From: Chitinivibrionales bacterium
GTDB lineage: Bacteria > Fibrobacterota > Chitinivibrionia > Chitinivibrionales > FEN-1185
Assembly (NCBI GenBank): GCA_035516255.1
Contig: DATJAL010000031.1
Coordinates: 62,001 to 126,000, forward strand
Direction: 5' to 3'
Length of the DNA: 64,000 bases
A program made the position numbers and the translations under genes. The notes beneath the pieces are model-generated. The model ran no database searches and was not told the origin of the DNA. It worked only from the letters and a program-made list of their open reading frames with translations. This document shows positions 6,368 to 14,249 of this stretch, piece after piece (the first letter of the stretch is position 1; the number at the start of each line of letters is the position of its first letter).

Positions 6368-9187
6368 TTATCGCAGTGCAAACACTCTCTTTACAAATAC
6401 ATTCCCGTCCACATTTGCCCGGATCAAATAAATCCCGCTCACCGAGCCGCTCCCGGTTGATGCTCCCGTCAACTGCACCAAATGCCAGCCCCGGTCCTGC
6501 TGAGCGCCTGCGATCCGCTGCACCACTTTGCCGCTCGCGTTGAGGATATCAACGGCGACATGCGCCGGTTGGTCTATGAAATACCGGACCACGCCTTTTG
6601 CATTTTCCAGCTTGAACGCCGGCAGGGAAGCGGCCGCTGAAAAAGACGCCGCGGGCCGGTACACCGGCGTCATGCCGATGGGGACGGTGGCGAATGACGC
6701 AGTGCCGGATGTCAATCCTGGTGACGCCGCAGTAACGTTCACGGTCCCCGGCATGAAGGTGGAGCGGACCGCCACCTTGCTCAGGCCGCCCTCGGCCTCG
6801 AGTTCCGGGTCGAGCGGGGAGTGGTAGCCCACGGGTTTTCCGGAGGTGACGTACGCATTGGCGCCGCCGCGGTAATTGCCCGGGCCCGAAACGCTCCAGG
6901 TGATGAAATGGCTGTCGGTGGGGCACAGGTTCCCCTGCGCGTCAACGACCTTCGCAACGATGAACGCCGCGTCGCTGCCGTTGGCCCTGATCTGGAACAC
7001 CTCGCCGGTCTGCTTGACAATGGGAGAATCAACCGCGAGCACGATGTGGTCGGCGTTGCCGGCAGTCACCTTCCGGTCGGTGCACACCACGTTGCCGCTT
7101 GCGTCAAGGCCTTCGGCCAGAAGCGTGCCCGCCGCCCAGGTCACGTTGTCCCAGTAGGCCTGGAACGGAAGCTGCGTGGTGTTCTCGGTGAGGTCATTGT
7201 TGCTGCCGCTGCCCGTTGCCGGGTTCGGCGTCTTGGTGCCGATGACTGTTCCGTTAAGTGAAAGCCTGACGCTCGGGCAGTTGCTGAAGGCGTTGACGCG
7301 TACGGTTCCCGAACGGTTCCAGTGATGCGCAAGCGACACCACCGGCCTGATCGAATAGGGAACCCAGGCCGCCTGGTAAATCTTGTACAGCATCTTGGGG
7401 AAGCGGTTGAAGTCCATCATCGAGGTCCCGGTCGACCGCACGTTCGCGGCCGTCACACCTTCCAGATAATCGGCCTGCTCGCCGGGAGTGTCGGCCATGT
7501 ACCATTGACAGACACCGAAGCAGTTTGCGGCCACGCTCGCCCTCCAGTTCTGGAAGTACTGCGCCGCGAACGCGATTTCGAAGTCGTAGGCGAACCTCGC
7601 CGAGCTCCTGTTCCAGGCCTCGGCGCACCACGCCGGGTTGTTGGGGTACTGGTTCTTCACCCCTATCTCGCATCCGGAAAGCGTGCAGGAAAGGATGTCG
7701 CCGTTGGCCGGATTGGGGGTCCGGTCGGCCTGCGCCCGGGTGTTGATGGGGTCCCACTGCACCGAGATCGCCTTGAGCGCCTGTGCCACGACCGTTGCCG
7801 TGACGCCGTTGTCCGCCTCCCAGGCGAGTATGGATGGATTGTTCCTGTCGCGGACGATCATGTCCCTGTGGAGCTCCGACTTCAGGATGTATTTGTTGTC
7901 GGTCAACACCGTGTTTGCGAACCCGTTCTCGCCGTCGCCGCTGGGCTGCACGAGCATGATGCCGTAATTGTCGCACGCGGCCACGAACCCCTTGCTGCAC
8001 GATGAATGTCCCGGACGCCACAGGCTGCCCCCGCACTGCGCCATGAGCTTCGCGTCGCGGAATTCCTGCTCGTTGGGCACGGCGGAGCCCAGCGCCGGAT
8101 AATCGTACCGAGAGGCGCCGCCGTCGAGCAGGTGCTTGTGGCCGTTGATATAGGGGAAATTCTTGTCCCATGTTATCACCCTGATCCCGAGCGGGTCTGC
8201 GAACAGGTCCAGCGTGGCCGAACCGACCTTTACAATGTGATAAACCTTGTACAGATACGGCGTGCCGAAGGTGCTGTTGTTCGGATACCAGAGGGTGGGA
8301 TTGGCGACGTCGCCGGTCTGGTCGAACACGTAGCTCTGGCCCGCGGCGATTGACTGCGTCGCATCGAGGCTGAGCACCACGTTGTTGCCGTTGCGTATGT
8401 CAACCACCTTCGTGGTGAGCGTCACGTTCTGGGAAGCCGCGCTTTCGTTGAGGACGTTCGTCTGTATCTCCACCGTCGCCGACGACCCGTCGCCCGCAAC
8501 CGACTTCGTCACCACGTAGGTTCCCCACTGGTTGAGCACCGAGTACACGTTCTGGGGGACGTGCACCTTGTCGGTGATGTGCATCCACACGGGCCGGAAA
8601 AGCCCGCCGTCCTCCTGGCCGAACCTGAACACCTCGGAGAAGCCGGGGTCCGTATAGAAGCCGCCGCTCTTGCCGACGCGGACGGCGAAAACGTTGTCGG
8701 CGCCGCCGAACTGTACGCTCGAGGTGATGTCCACGACGAACCCGATGAACCCGACCACGTGCGTGGCGTTCGGATTGAGCGCGCTGTTGCCGGGAATGAA
8801 CGTCCCGTTGATGTACGCCGCGGCGCCCACGTGCGCTCCCTCGACCTCGATGAATATCTTCCTGCCGGAGTACTGGTTGTCAAGGGTGAAGTGCTTCCGG
8901 TACCAGCACGTGCCGCCGAGCATTGACCCGTCGCCGCCGCCGCTGCCCTGGTTGATGAAGGTGTCGGTGTCGTTCCAGCAGTGTGGAATGCCTACGTCCT
9001 TCCAGGTGGCGTCGTTGAAGGTCGGGCTCTGGGCGTTCGCCACGTCGCCCTTGGTGAATTTCCACGGCGTCTCGCCGAGGTTGATCGTCACGCGGTTGGA
9101 CGGCTCGGGCGTGTAGGTTTCGGCGAAACACGTTGCCGCCAGAATGAATATCATAACGATAGTTGAAAGGCAGGATTTTACGGACAT
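6368..9187 (-). CDS. Secreted glycoside hydrolase family 2-like protein with C-terminal sorting-like domain
   Basis: The start is the ATG at 9187, with AGGAGG 5 bases upstream, giving 939 residues. The signal peptide ends near CFAE. The order is a GH2 sugar-binding jelly roll (about 30-190, with WYRKHF and the GAHVGAAAYING stretch), Ig-like domain(s), a TIM barrel (about 340-640), Ig-like domains, and an 80-residue C-terminal module (VDILNASGKVVQRI ... GIYLIRANV) like the FlgD/Por-type sorting domains of FCB bacteria. At the usual acid/base position (NPSI..W..NE) it reads W456-E-A-D-N-G, so the canonical Glu is a Gly. It follows the three-repeat surface protein after 112 bases on the same strand, suggesting an operon. 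Substrate unknown; beta-galactosidase-like fold. Confidence 0.8.
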   Translation of the reverse strand: MSVKSCLSTIVMIFILAATCFAETYTPEPSNRVTINLGETPWKFTKGDVANAQSPTFNDATWKDVGIPHCWNDTDTFINQGSGGGDGSMLGGTCWYRKHFTLDNQYSGRKIFIEVEGAHVGAAAYINGTFIPGNSALNPNATHVVGFIGFVVDITSSVQFGGADNVFAVRVGKSGGFYTDPGFSEVFRFGQEDGGLFRPVWMHITDKVHVPQNVYSVLNQWGTYVVTKSVAGDGSSATVEIQTNVLNESAASQNVTLTTKVVDIRNGNNVVLSLDATQSIAAGQSYVFDQTGDVANPTLWYPNNSTFGTPYLYKVYHIVKVGSATLDLFADPLGIRVITWDKNFPYINGHKHLLDGGASRYDYPALGSAVPNEQEFRDAKLMAQCGGSLWRPGHSSCSKGFVAACDNYGIMLVQPSGDGENGFANTVLTDNKYILKSELHRDMIVRDRNNPSILAWEADNGVTATVVAQALKAISVQWDPINTRAQADRTPNPANGDILSCTLSGCEIGVKNQYPNNPAWCAEAWNRSSARFAYDFEIAFAAQYFQNWRASVAANCFGVCQWYMADTPGEQADYLEGVTAANVRSTGTSMMDFNRFPKMLYKIYQAAWVPYSIRPVVSLAHHWNRSGTVRVNAFSNCPSVRLSLNGTVIGTKTPNPATGSGSNNDLTENTTQLPFQAYWDNVTWAAGTLLAEGLDASGNVVCTDRKVTAGNADHIVLAVDSPIVKQTGEVFQIRANGSDAAFIVAKVVDAQGNLCPTDSHFITWSVSGPGNYRGGANAYVTSGKPVGYHSPLDPELEAEGGLSKVAVRSTFMPGTVNVTAASPGLTSGTASFATVPIGMTPVYRPAASFSAAASLPAFKLENAKGVVRYFIDQPAHVAVDILNASGKVVQRIAGAQQDRGWHLVQLTGASTGSGSVSGIYLIRANVDGNVFVKRVFALR

Positions 9188-9299
9188 GGCAGCCTCCTTG
9201 TTTTGTCGCGCATTTATGAAATTTATTTGACAGGTTGACAGTTGAATGCTAACCGTTGACAAGAAATATATTATTCCCTTCTGTCAACATGAGTTCTCG

Positions 9300-10919
9300 T
9301 TATTGTGAATGCCACACCGCCGTCTGGGTCACCGGCTGTACCGGCGAATCGTCCATGTACGTGACCTTCACCGTATCGCCGTCGGCGACCGAGATGAACC
9401 CGGGCCGCGACGCGCCGGTCGTGAACCCGACCGTGCCGATGAAATTCCTGATTGTCGTTCCCGTCACCCGCAGGGTGTCCTTGATGCCCGCAGGGTCTTT
9501 CTTGCTTGTCACGGAGACCACGGCCGTGCTATCCGCGATGTCATTATCGCTCAGGTTGATCGTCATGCTGCCGGCAATGCCATGGTATGCGGCCGAATCA
9601 AGGAACATTATGCCCAGGACCGGCAGCCAGATGGTGTAACCGGCCACGATGTCCTGGCGCGGGGTCAGATCGTGATATACGATCGAGATGGTGTCGGCAA
9701 CCGCGCCCATCACCGCAAGCACGCTGTCGCCCGACGAACCCTTCAGGGAGAACCAGACCTGGCCGAAAAAGTCGCCGGCGCCGCCGGCCGCCAGCAGTTT
9801 CACGGCGAACCCCACCGTGTCTTTCTTGCTTTTCACCCACACCGTGAGCGAGGAGTCGGTGACGTCCGGGTCCCACACGTGGATCGGCATGGGCGTGATC
9901 ACGCCGAGAAAGGGGGAGCCGCCGGGCTGGACCGTTGCGGGCTGGCCGGCCCATGTTGTCGAAACGGAATCGGTCTGCGGCGGCGACGCGTCGGCGTAAT
10001 ACGCGGCGACGACGTCCTGGTCCCGCACCTCGATGAGTTTTTTCGCGGAATCGGATTTGACAATAGAGAAAAAGACGCTGTCGGAATAGGCGCCGACAAG
10101 GCCGGGTATTTTTTTCAGCGGCACCGTTATGCCCGCAGGGTCCGTGGTGCTTTTCACCTTCACCGGAACGGTGGGTCCAACGAGATCGGAATCAACCAGG
10201 GTGATGACAAGGGGGACAATGCAACTCTGGTAGGAGCCATTTTCAAACGAGATGATACCGCGATGGCCGCTATTTGCGGCAAGCAGGAAATCGTTGACGC
10301 CGGCGTAGGAGGAGATCGCCTTTTGGACGGTTTTATACCCCGCTGCTGACACGACAAGCGTATCGGTCACCGCCGAGACCTTTGCCAGACTACTATTTCT
10401 GGAGATCCCCCCCGGGGGAGCAGCGTGGTCTTGAACAAGAGGTGCCTTGAATATCGCTGTGCGATCACCGGTTTGCAGCTTGACAAGGTAGATTTTGTCG
10501 ATGGGCATGGCCGCCAGCGGATTGATCCGGTATGATCCCTGGCTTACCTTTTCATCAACAAGCGCCGCAATGCGCCGGCCGGAAGGGTCAAACACCTCGA
10601 GCCGGACGCGCTCTCCGTTATTCGCAACCCCGAAGAAAAGGGCATTGTTCTGGAAAACAGGGGAGTAATTAAACGGACTCGAACTTTTCAGGGAACGAAT
10701 TGAGTTTCCGGCAAGTAAATAGCCGCCGTTTGCGTCCGTTGTGGTGGACAGGGAAAGTCCCTTGAGACTGACTGTCGCGCCGCTTATGGCCTGTTGCGTG
10801 GAGGAATCTTTGACAATGCCGGTGAGATTGACGGATTGGCCGGCGGAAGCACAAAGAATACCGGCGGTTACAACAGCGCTCGCGGTTACAAAAATCGGAT
10901 GAGAGGAATAAAATTTCAT
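9300..10919 (-). CDS. Secreted protein with carboxypeptidase-regulatory-like domain and three internal repeats
   Basis: 539 residues with a signal peptide (cleavage near SAG-QSV). Residues 29-75 form a carboxypeptidase-regulatory-like beta-sandwich (GIVKDSSTQQAISGATVSL). Residues about 100-160 resemble the FlgD-like sorting module, here internal rather than terminal (LEVFDPSGRRIAAL). Three tandem beta domains of about 95 residues follow (about 222-325, 340-430, 435-535). Each carries an SDxD/V-type strand, an SKKDPAG-like turn and a final VxYxD...W segment. It probably acts on the cell surface, together with the GH2-like enzyme downstream. Confidence 0.7.
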   Translation of the reverse strand: MKFYSSHPIFVTASAVVTAGILCASAGQSVNLTGIVKDSSTQQAISGATVSLKGLSLSTTTDANGGYLLAGNSIRSLKSSSPFNYSPVFQNNALFFGVANNGERVRLEVFDPSGRRIAALVDEKVSQGSYRINPLAAMPIDKIYLVKLQTGDRTAIFKAPLVQDHAAPPGGISRNSSLAKVSAVTDTLVVSAAGYKTVQKAISSYAGVNDFLLAANSGHRGIISFENGSYQSCIVPLVITLVDSDLVGPTVPVKVKSTTDPAGITVPLKKIPGLVGAYSDSVFFSIVKSDSAKKLIEVRDQDVVAAYYADASPPQTDSVSTTWAGQPATVQPGGSPFLGVITPMPIHVWDPDVTDSSLTVWVKSKKDTVGFAVKLLAAGGAGDFFGQVWFSLKGSSGDSVLAVMGAVADTISIVYHDLTPRQDIVAGYTIWLPVLGIMFLDSAAYHGIAGSMTINLSDNDIADSTAVVSVTSKKDPAGIKDTLRVTGTTIRNFIGTVGFTTGASRPGFISVADGDTVKVTYMDDSPVQPVTQTAVWHSQ

Positions 10920-11567
10920 TGGCGCGTACCCGCCTCAAAGCAATGCCCTGAGAAAAGCGCACGCGATGCGTAACAAGCCCTTGACTTTCCCCCTCACCAT
11001 ACGCCGTCACTGCTCTATTATTATTGGAAAATATAGGTATAATGTAATGCGGAATCAATGAGATTGCTGATTATTTTTATGATTTGATTTAAAAGGCAAA
11101 TTAAATAATATATTGGAGGATTATTTGGATGCTGCGAAGATCACCGCGATCGCTCAAAACACCCGGCAATGGCCGGGATTTTGCCGCGCTGCGACCGGGT
11201 GATGAATTCCGACCGGCGTAGTGCCGGAATTTTCCATCCCTGTTCGGAAGAAAAAAGGGCGCGCAGTTCATCTTCGCGGACTTCCCGCGGCGGGGTTTCA
11301 CAATAGGCGGCGTCGAAGAAGTCGGGGGATTGGAGGGGAGAAAAGTTGTTCATGATATGGTTCCTGATCGGGCAAAAAATAATTTGTTTTAGGACTGGGT
11401 GTGATTCGAAATAACTTACTATTTATCAATATAAAATCTTATAATGGGGATGTTGTTCTCCAAGGATTGGAACGGTTAAAAAAGTTCTTTTCTAATGTAA
11501 ATAACCAATAGTACCATTATAAGGATAAAATATACCGTTCCACAAAGGCCGAAAGGAGCGCGCGCCG
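10920..11567. other. Repeat-rich intergenic region, 648 bases
   Basis: No confident gene. Hairpins are CCCGGCAATGGCCGGG at 11162-11177 (followed by ATTTT) and CCGGCGTAGTGCCGG near 11212-11226. A 70-codon minus-strand frame (11353-11141) starts plausibly but runs through these palindromes for its last third, so it is either a truncated gene end or chance. The left edge holds the promoter region of the three-repeat protein, the right edge that of the AbiEii-type gene. Confidence 0.45.
11162..11226. repeat. Pair of GC-rich palindromes
   Basis: Two hairpins 35 bases apart, CCCGGC-AATG-GCCGGG and CCGGC-GTAGT-GCCGG, separated by a GCGCTGCGACCGGGTGATGAATTC stretch. They look like an intergenic palindromic repeat unit rather than a simple terminator. 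Confidence 0.45.
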
Positions 11568-12578
11568 ATGTCCATAGCCTCGCCGGCTTTGTTCACAAAA
11601 GAGCATATTGAATCCCACGCGTTTGCGGCGCCGCTCGCGCTTGCCGAGCAGGCCGTCCACTGCCTCGAGCTCGTGGCCGAGCTTGCATGGGCAAACCTGT
11701 CGTTCCAGTTCAAGGGCGGCAACTCGCTGCTGGTCATCCTGCAGGATCCCCGGCGTTTTTCCATCGACGTTGACATCGCGACCGACGAGCCCGTGAGCCG
11801 CATCGAGGAGGTGCTCGACAAGATCACTGCCGAGTGCGGGGTGTTCTCCAAATGGACCAAGCGCCAGCACAAGACCAAGCCGTGGATCGCGCTGTCGAGC
11901 TACTATCTTTTTTACAAGTCGCATTACGTAAAGGAAGACGAGGCCTTTGTGATGCTCGACGCCCAGCTCACGCGCAGCCCGTATGCCACCAAGGACATGC
12001 CGGTTGCCTGCGGCGCGCTTTTCACCTCCGTGATACGGGCAGAGATGCCGCTCCCGTCAAGCCTTATCGGCGACAAGCTGCTCACGCTCGGGCCCGGCAC
12101 CCTGGGGATTCCGGTGGGAAAAGGCAAGGAGGCGCAGCGGCTCAAGCACGTGTTCGATGTAAGCCTCCTGCTCGGGGCAGGGCCGCAGCTGTCAGGGATT
12201 CGGGAGAGTTTTTTCGCGTGCGTGAAGCATGAGAACAGGCTTCAGCAGAAGACGATCACCGCCGAACAGCTGCTGGAAGACACGCTGATGTTCTGCCGGT
12301 CGATAGTTGAGTACCATGGGGCGCATGAGGCGCAGAAAAACATGCCGCCCGTTTGCGCCGAAAACGTGAAAGGCCTTCCTGAATTCGCGGCACACCTGTT
12401 TACGAAAGGCTATTCATGGGAAGATCTCAGGCGTGACGCGGCACGAGTGGGGCTCTGCATCGCGGCGGTGTGCAACAATGGTGTGGATGATGCGGCGTTC
12501 GCAGAGGCATTAAAAAAATGCGGCGATGATGCCAAAAAGTGCTGGCAAGCGGCAGCGGCGTGGGCCGCAAAGGAGTAA
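11568..12578 (+). CDS. AbiEii/AbiGii-family nucleotidyltransferase (toxin-like), no partner antitoxin seen
   Basis: 336 residues. The nucleotidyltransferase core is visible: F-K-G50-G51-N-S-L, the GG[S/N]-type motif, then R-R-F-S-I-D67-V-D69-I, the metal-binding DxD pair. This is the pattern of AbiEii/AbiGii (DUF1814) proteins, which act as toxins or phage-defence NTases in type IV systems, usually just after an AbiEi antitoxin. No AbiEi-like gene lies on the plus strand within 650 bases upstream. It may be an orphan, or depend on an unrecognised antitoxin. GAAAGGAG lies upstream of the ATG. It ends just before a strong hairpin. Confidence 0.75.
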   Translation: MSIASPALFTKEHIESHAFAAPLALAEQAVHCLELVAELAWANLSFQFKGGNSLLVILQDPRRFSIDVDIATDEPVSRIEEVLDKITAECGVFSKWTKRQHKTKPWIALSSYYLFYKSHYVKEDEAFVMLDAQLTRSPYATKDMPVACGALFTSVIRAEMPLPSSLIGDKLLTLGPGTLGIPVGKGKEAQRLKHVFDVSLLLGAGPQLSGIRESFFACVKHENRLQQKTITAEQLLEDTLMFCRSIVEYHGAHEAQKNMPPVCAENVKGLPEFAAHLFTKGYSWEDLRRDAARVGLCIAAVCNNGVDDAAFAEALKKCGDDAKKCWQAAAAWAAKE

Positions 12579-12589
12579 AAATAGAGAGT

Positions 12590-12612
12590 GGCCCGCACCT
12601 TTAGGTCGGGCC
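12590..12612 (+). terminator. Strong hairpin after the AbiEii-type gene
   Basis: GGCCCG-C-ACCT-TT-AGGT-CGGGCC: a 10-bp stem with one bulged base, 11 bases after the stop. Only a weak T-run follows, so it may be a rho-dependent or attenuating hairpin. Confidence 0.5.
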
Positions 12613-12725
12613 GAAGGAACAATTTTAAAAATATTTTAAGGGAAAAATGCAGAAACCCGACGCGGTTACGGCGTGGGTCAAGAAATAAGAGAGAAAAGGA
12701 AAGTCGCGGCTTTAGGTCAGATAAA

Positions 12726-13466
12726 ATGAAAATATTTTTAATTACATGTTCTCTCTTATTATTAAGTACAAATGCGGCGACCAATAACAGGGGCTATAAT
12801 TTTAATAAGCTTGCTCATGCAATAGATTCAGATTCCTGTTGTCCGATTTGGAAAGTCAATGAGAACAAGACAGGCAAGGGATACGGTTATCAATTAATCT
12901 TTAATGAAAACGCTGCGGACGAAATTCAAATTGCCAATTTCGATTCAGTTCTCGATGGAAAGGATTATTTATTGCTTGCATGCTACGGTAAAATCAATCC
13001 TCCGGAAAATGACGGCTATGTCATCGGCACTGCAAATCCACCCCCAACCTCCGGGAAAATCCTTGTTTACGATTGCGGATTTCATAAAATCACCGAAATA
13101 GAATCCCAAAAAGTCGTAAAAATTACCCTGATTAATTTGTTAGGAAGTGATGTGCGTGAAATCGTTTCCTGGGAAGACCACCGTTATGGTACCGCTACAA
13201 CTCGAAGGGTTTTAAACATTTATCAAGTTCGTTCTGATAAGAAAATAAGAAAAATATTTGAGCATGACGTGGTAGACGCGAGGCTTCTGCCTGGAGGTTC
13301 CTGCGATGACAAAGAGAGTTGCTACGAAATTGATTTTCGGTCATTTGTCAAACAAAAAAAGATTGTGGTAGTTAACAAGGACAGTGGAGAAAAAGAAACG
13401 TATCAATGGGACGGCCAATGTTATAGAGATGAAACCAGCCGTAAGCGTTGTCCCGTCGGGCCATGA
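12726..13466 (+). CDS. Exported hypothetical protein, 246 aa
   Basis: The ATG at 12726 is chosen over an upstream GTG in the same frame because it gives a clean signal peptide (residues 1-18, LLLLSTNA). The mature part is beta-rich with several cysteines (Cys34-Cys35, Cys near GGSCDDKESCYE and QCYRDE ... KRC), suggesting disulfides. The local base composition is more AT-rich than the neighbours, as is its codon use, which hints at acquisition by transfer together with the AbiEii-type gene. No family is recognised. Confidence 0.6.
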   Translation: MKIFLITCSLLLLSTNAATNNRGYNFNKLAHAIDSDSCCPIWKVNENKTGKGYGYQLIFNENAADEIQIANFDSVLDGKDYLLLACYGKINPPENDGYVIGTANPPPTSGKILVYDCGFHKITEIESQKVVKITLINLLGSDVREIVSWEDHRYGTATTRRVLNIYQVRSDKKIRKIFEHDVVDARLLPGGSCDDKESCYEIDFRSFVKQKKIVVVNKDSGEKETYQWDGQCYRDETSRKRCPVGP

Positions 13467-13520
13467 ATCCAATGGCGTTCTGAATATAAACCGCAAACAG
13501 TTTTTAATGGCATCATTTTT

Positions 13521-14225
13521 ATGTCATTTCATTCCATCTATTTCTGCCCCCTCTGCTCCTCCTCCGTTGAATCCTATTGCAAGGATGATTTCCGGTTGTA
13601 TCTCCGCTGCCCCTCCTGCAGCCTAATTTTCGTCCCTCCCCAATACCACGTGTCCCCTGACGAGGAAAAACTCCGTTATGCCAGGCACAGGAATACAAAA
13701 GACAATGAAAACTACGTTGCCTATTTATCGGGCATTGCAAATGAAATTCTCGATTTGACCGAGCAGCCTCCCTCGGTTCTTGATTTCGGCTGCGGGGAAT
13801 ATCAGGTGCTCTCGGACATTTTAAACGAGCGGGGAGCGCGATGCGCGTCCTACGACCCGCTGTACGGCATATCAACGATAACGCCGGGGGAGCGCTACGA
13901 CATCGTTGTGGCATGCGAGGTGTTCGAGCACCTGCGCGGCGTTAAAAAGGAATTGGACCTTGTGGCGGGCCTGATGAAACCGGACGGTTTTCTGTTCGTC
14001 CGCACGCTGTTGTACGACGGCGTGCAGGACTTCGCCTCATGGTGGTATGCCAAGGACGTCACCCATGTCAATTTTTTCTGCGAAATGTCCATGGAAAAGG
14101 TGGGGGAGATTATGGGAATCAAGCTGCTGTCATCGGATAAAAGAAATACGGTGGTTTTTTCAAACGGTGCGAAGGCGAAGAAAAAATGGACGTGGAAACC
14201 AAACTTTGAAGGCGAAGATTCTTAA
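13521..14225 (+). CDS. Class I SAM-dependent methyltransferase with N-terminal zinc ribbon
   Basis: 234 residues. Residues 9-33 form a Cys4 zinc ribbon (C9-P-L-C12 ... C30-P-S-C33). SAM-binding motif I is V-L-D88-F-G-C-G-E, with an acidic strand end (YDPLYG) as motif II and a VACEVFEHL motif as in Methyltransf_11/12 enzymes. Such zinc-ribbon methyltransferases are often involved in sugar or nucleotide-sugar C-methylation or in polysaccharide synthesis. The acceptor cannot be deduced. ATG start at 13521; no obvious operon partner. Confidence 0.8.
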   Translation: MSFHSIYFCPLCSSSVESYCKDDFRLYLRCPSCSLIFVPPQYHVSPDEEKLRYARHRNTKDNENYVAYLSGIANEILDLTEQPPSVLDFGCGEYQVLSDILNERGARCASYDPLYGISTITPGERYDIVVACEVFEHLRGVKKELDLVAGLMKPDGFLFVRTLLYDGVQDFASWWYAKDVTHVNFFCEMSMEKVGEIMGIKLLSSDKRNTVVFSNGAKAKKKWTWKPNFEGEDS

Positions 14226-14249
14226 TCGAAGCTGGGTTTCTCCATTATC

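Noticed and set aside
7254-8171. 305-codon frame inside the GH2-like gene
   Set aside because: It is a shifted frame on the same strand as the GH2-like gene, rich in Arg/Gly/Gln, with no family pattern.
11141-11353. 70-codon minus-strand frame upstream of the AbiEii-type gene, considered as a possible antitoxin
   Set aside because: The orientation is opposite to that expected for AbiEi, and its last third is only a palindromic repeat.
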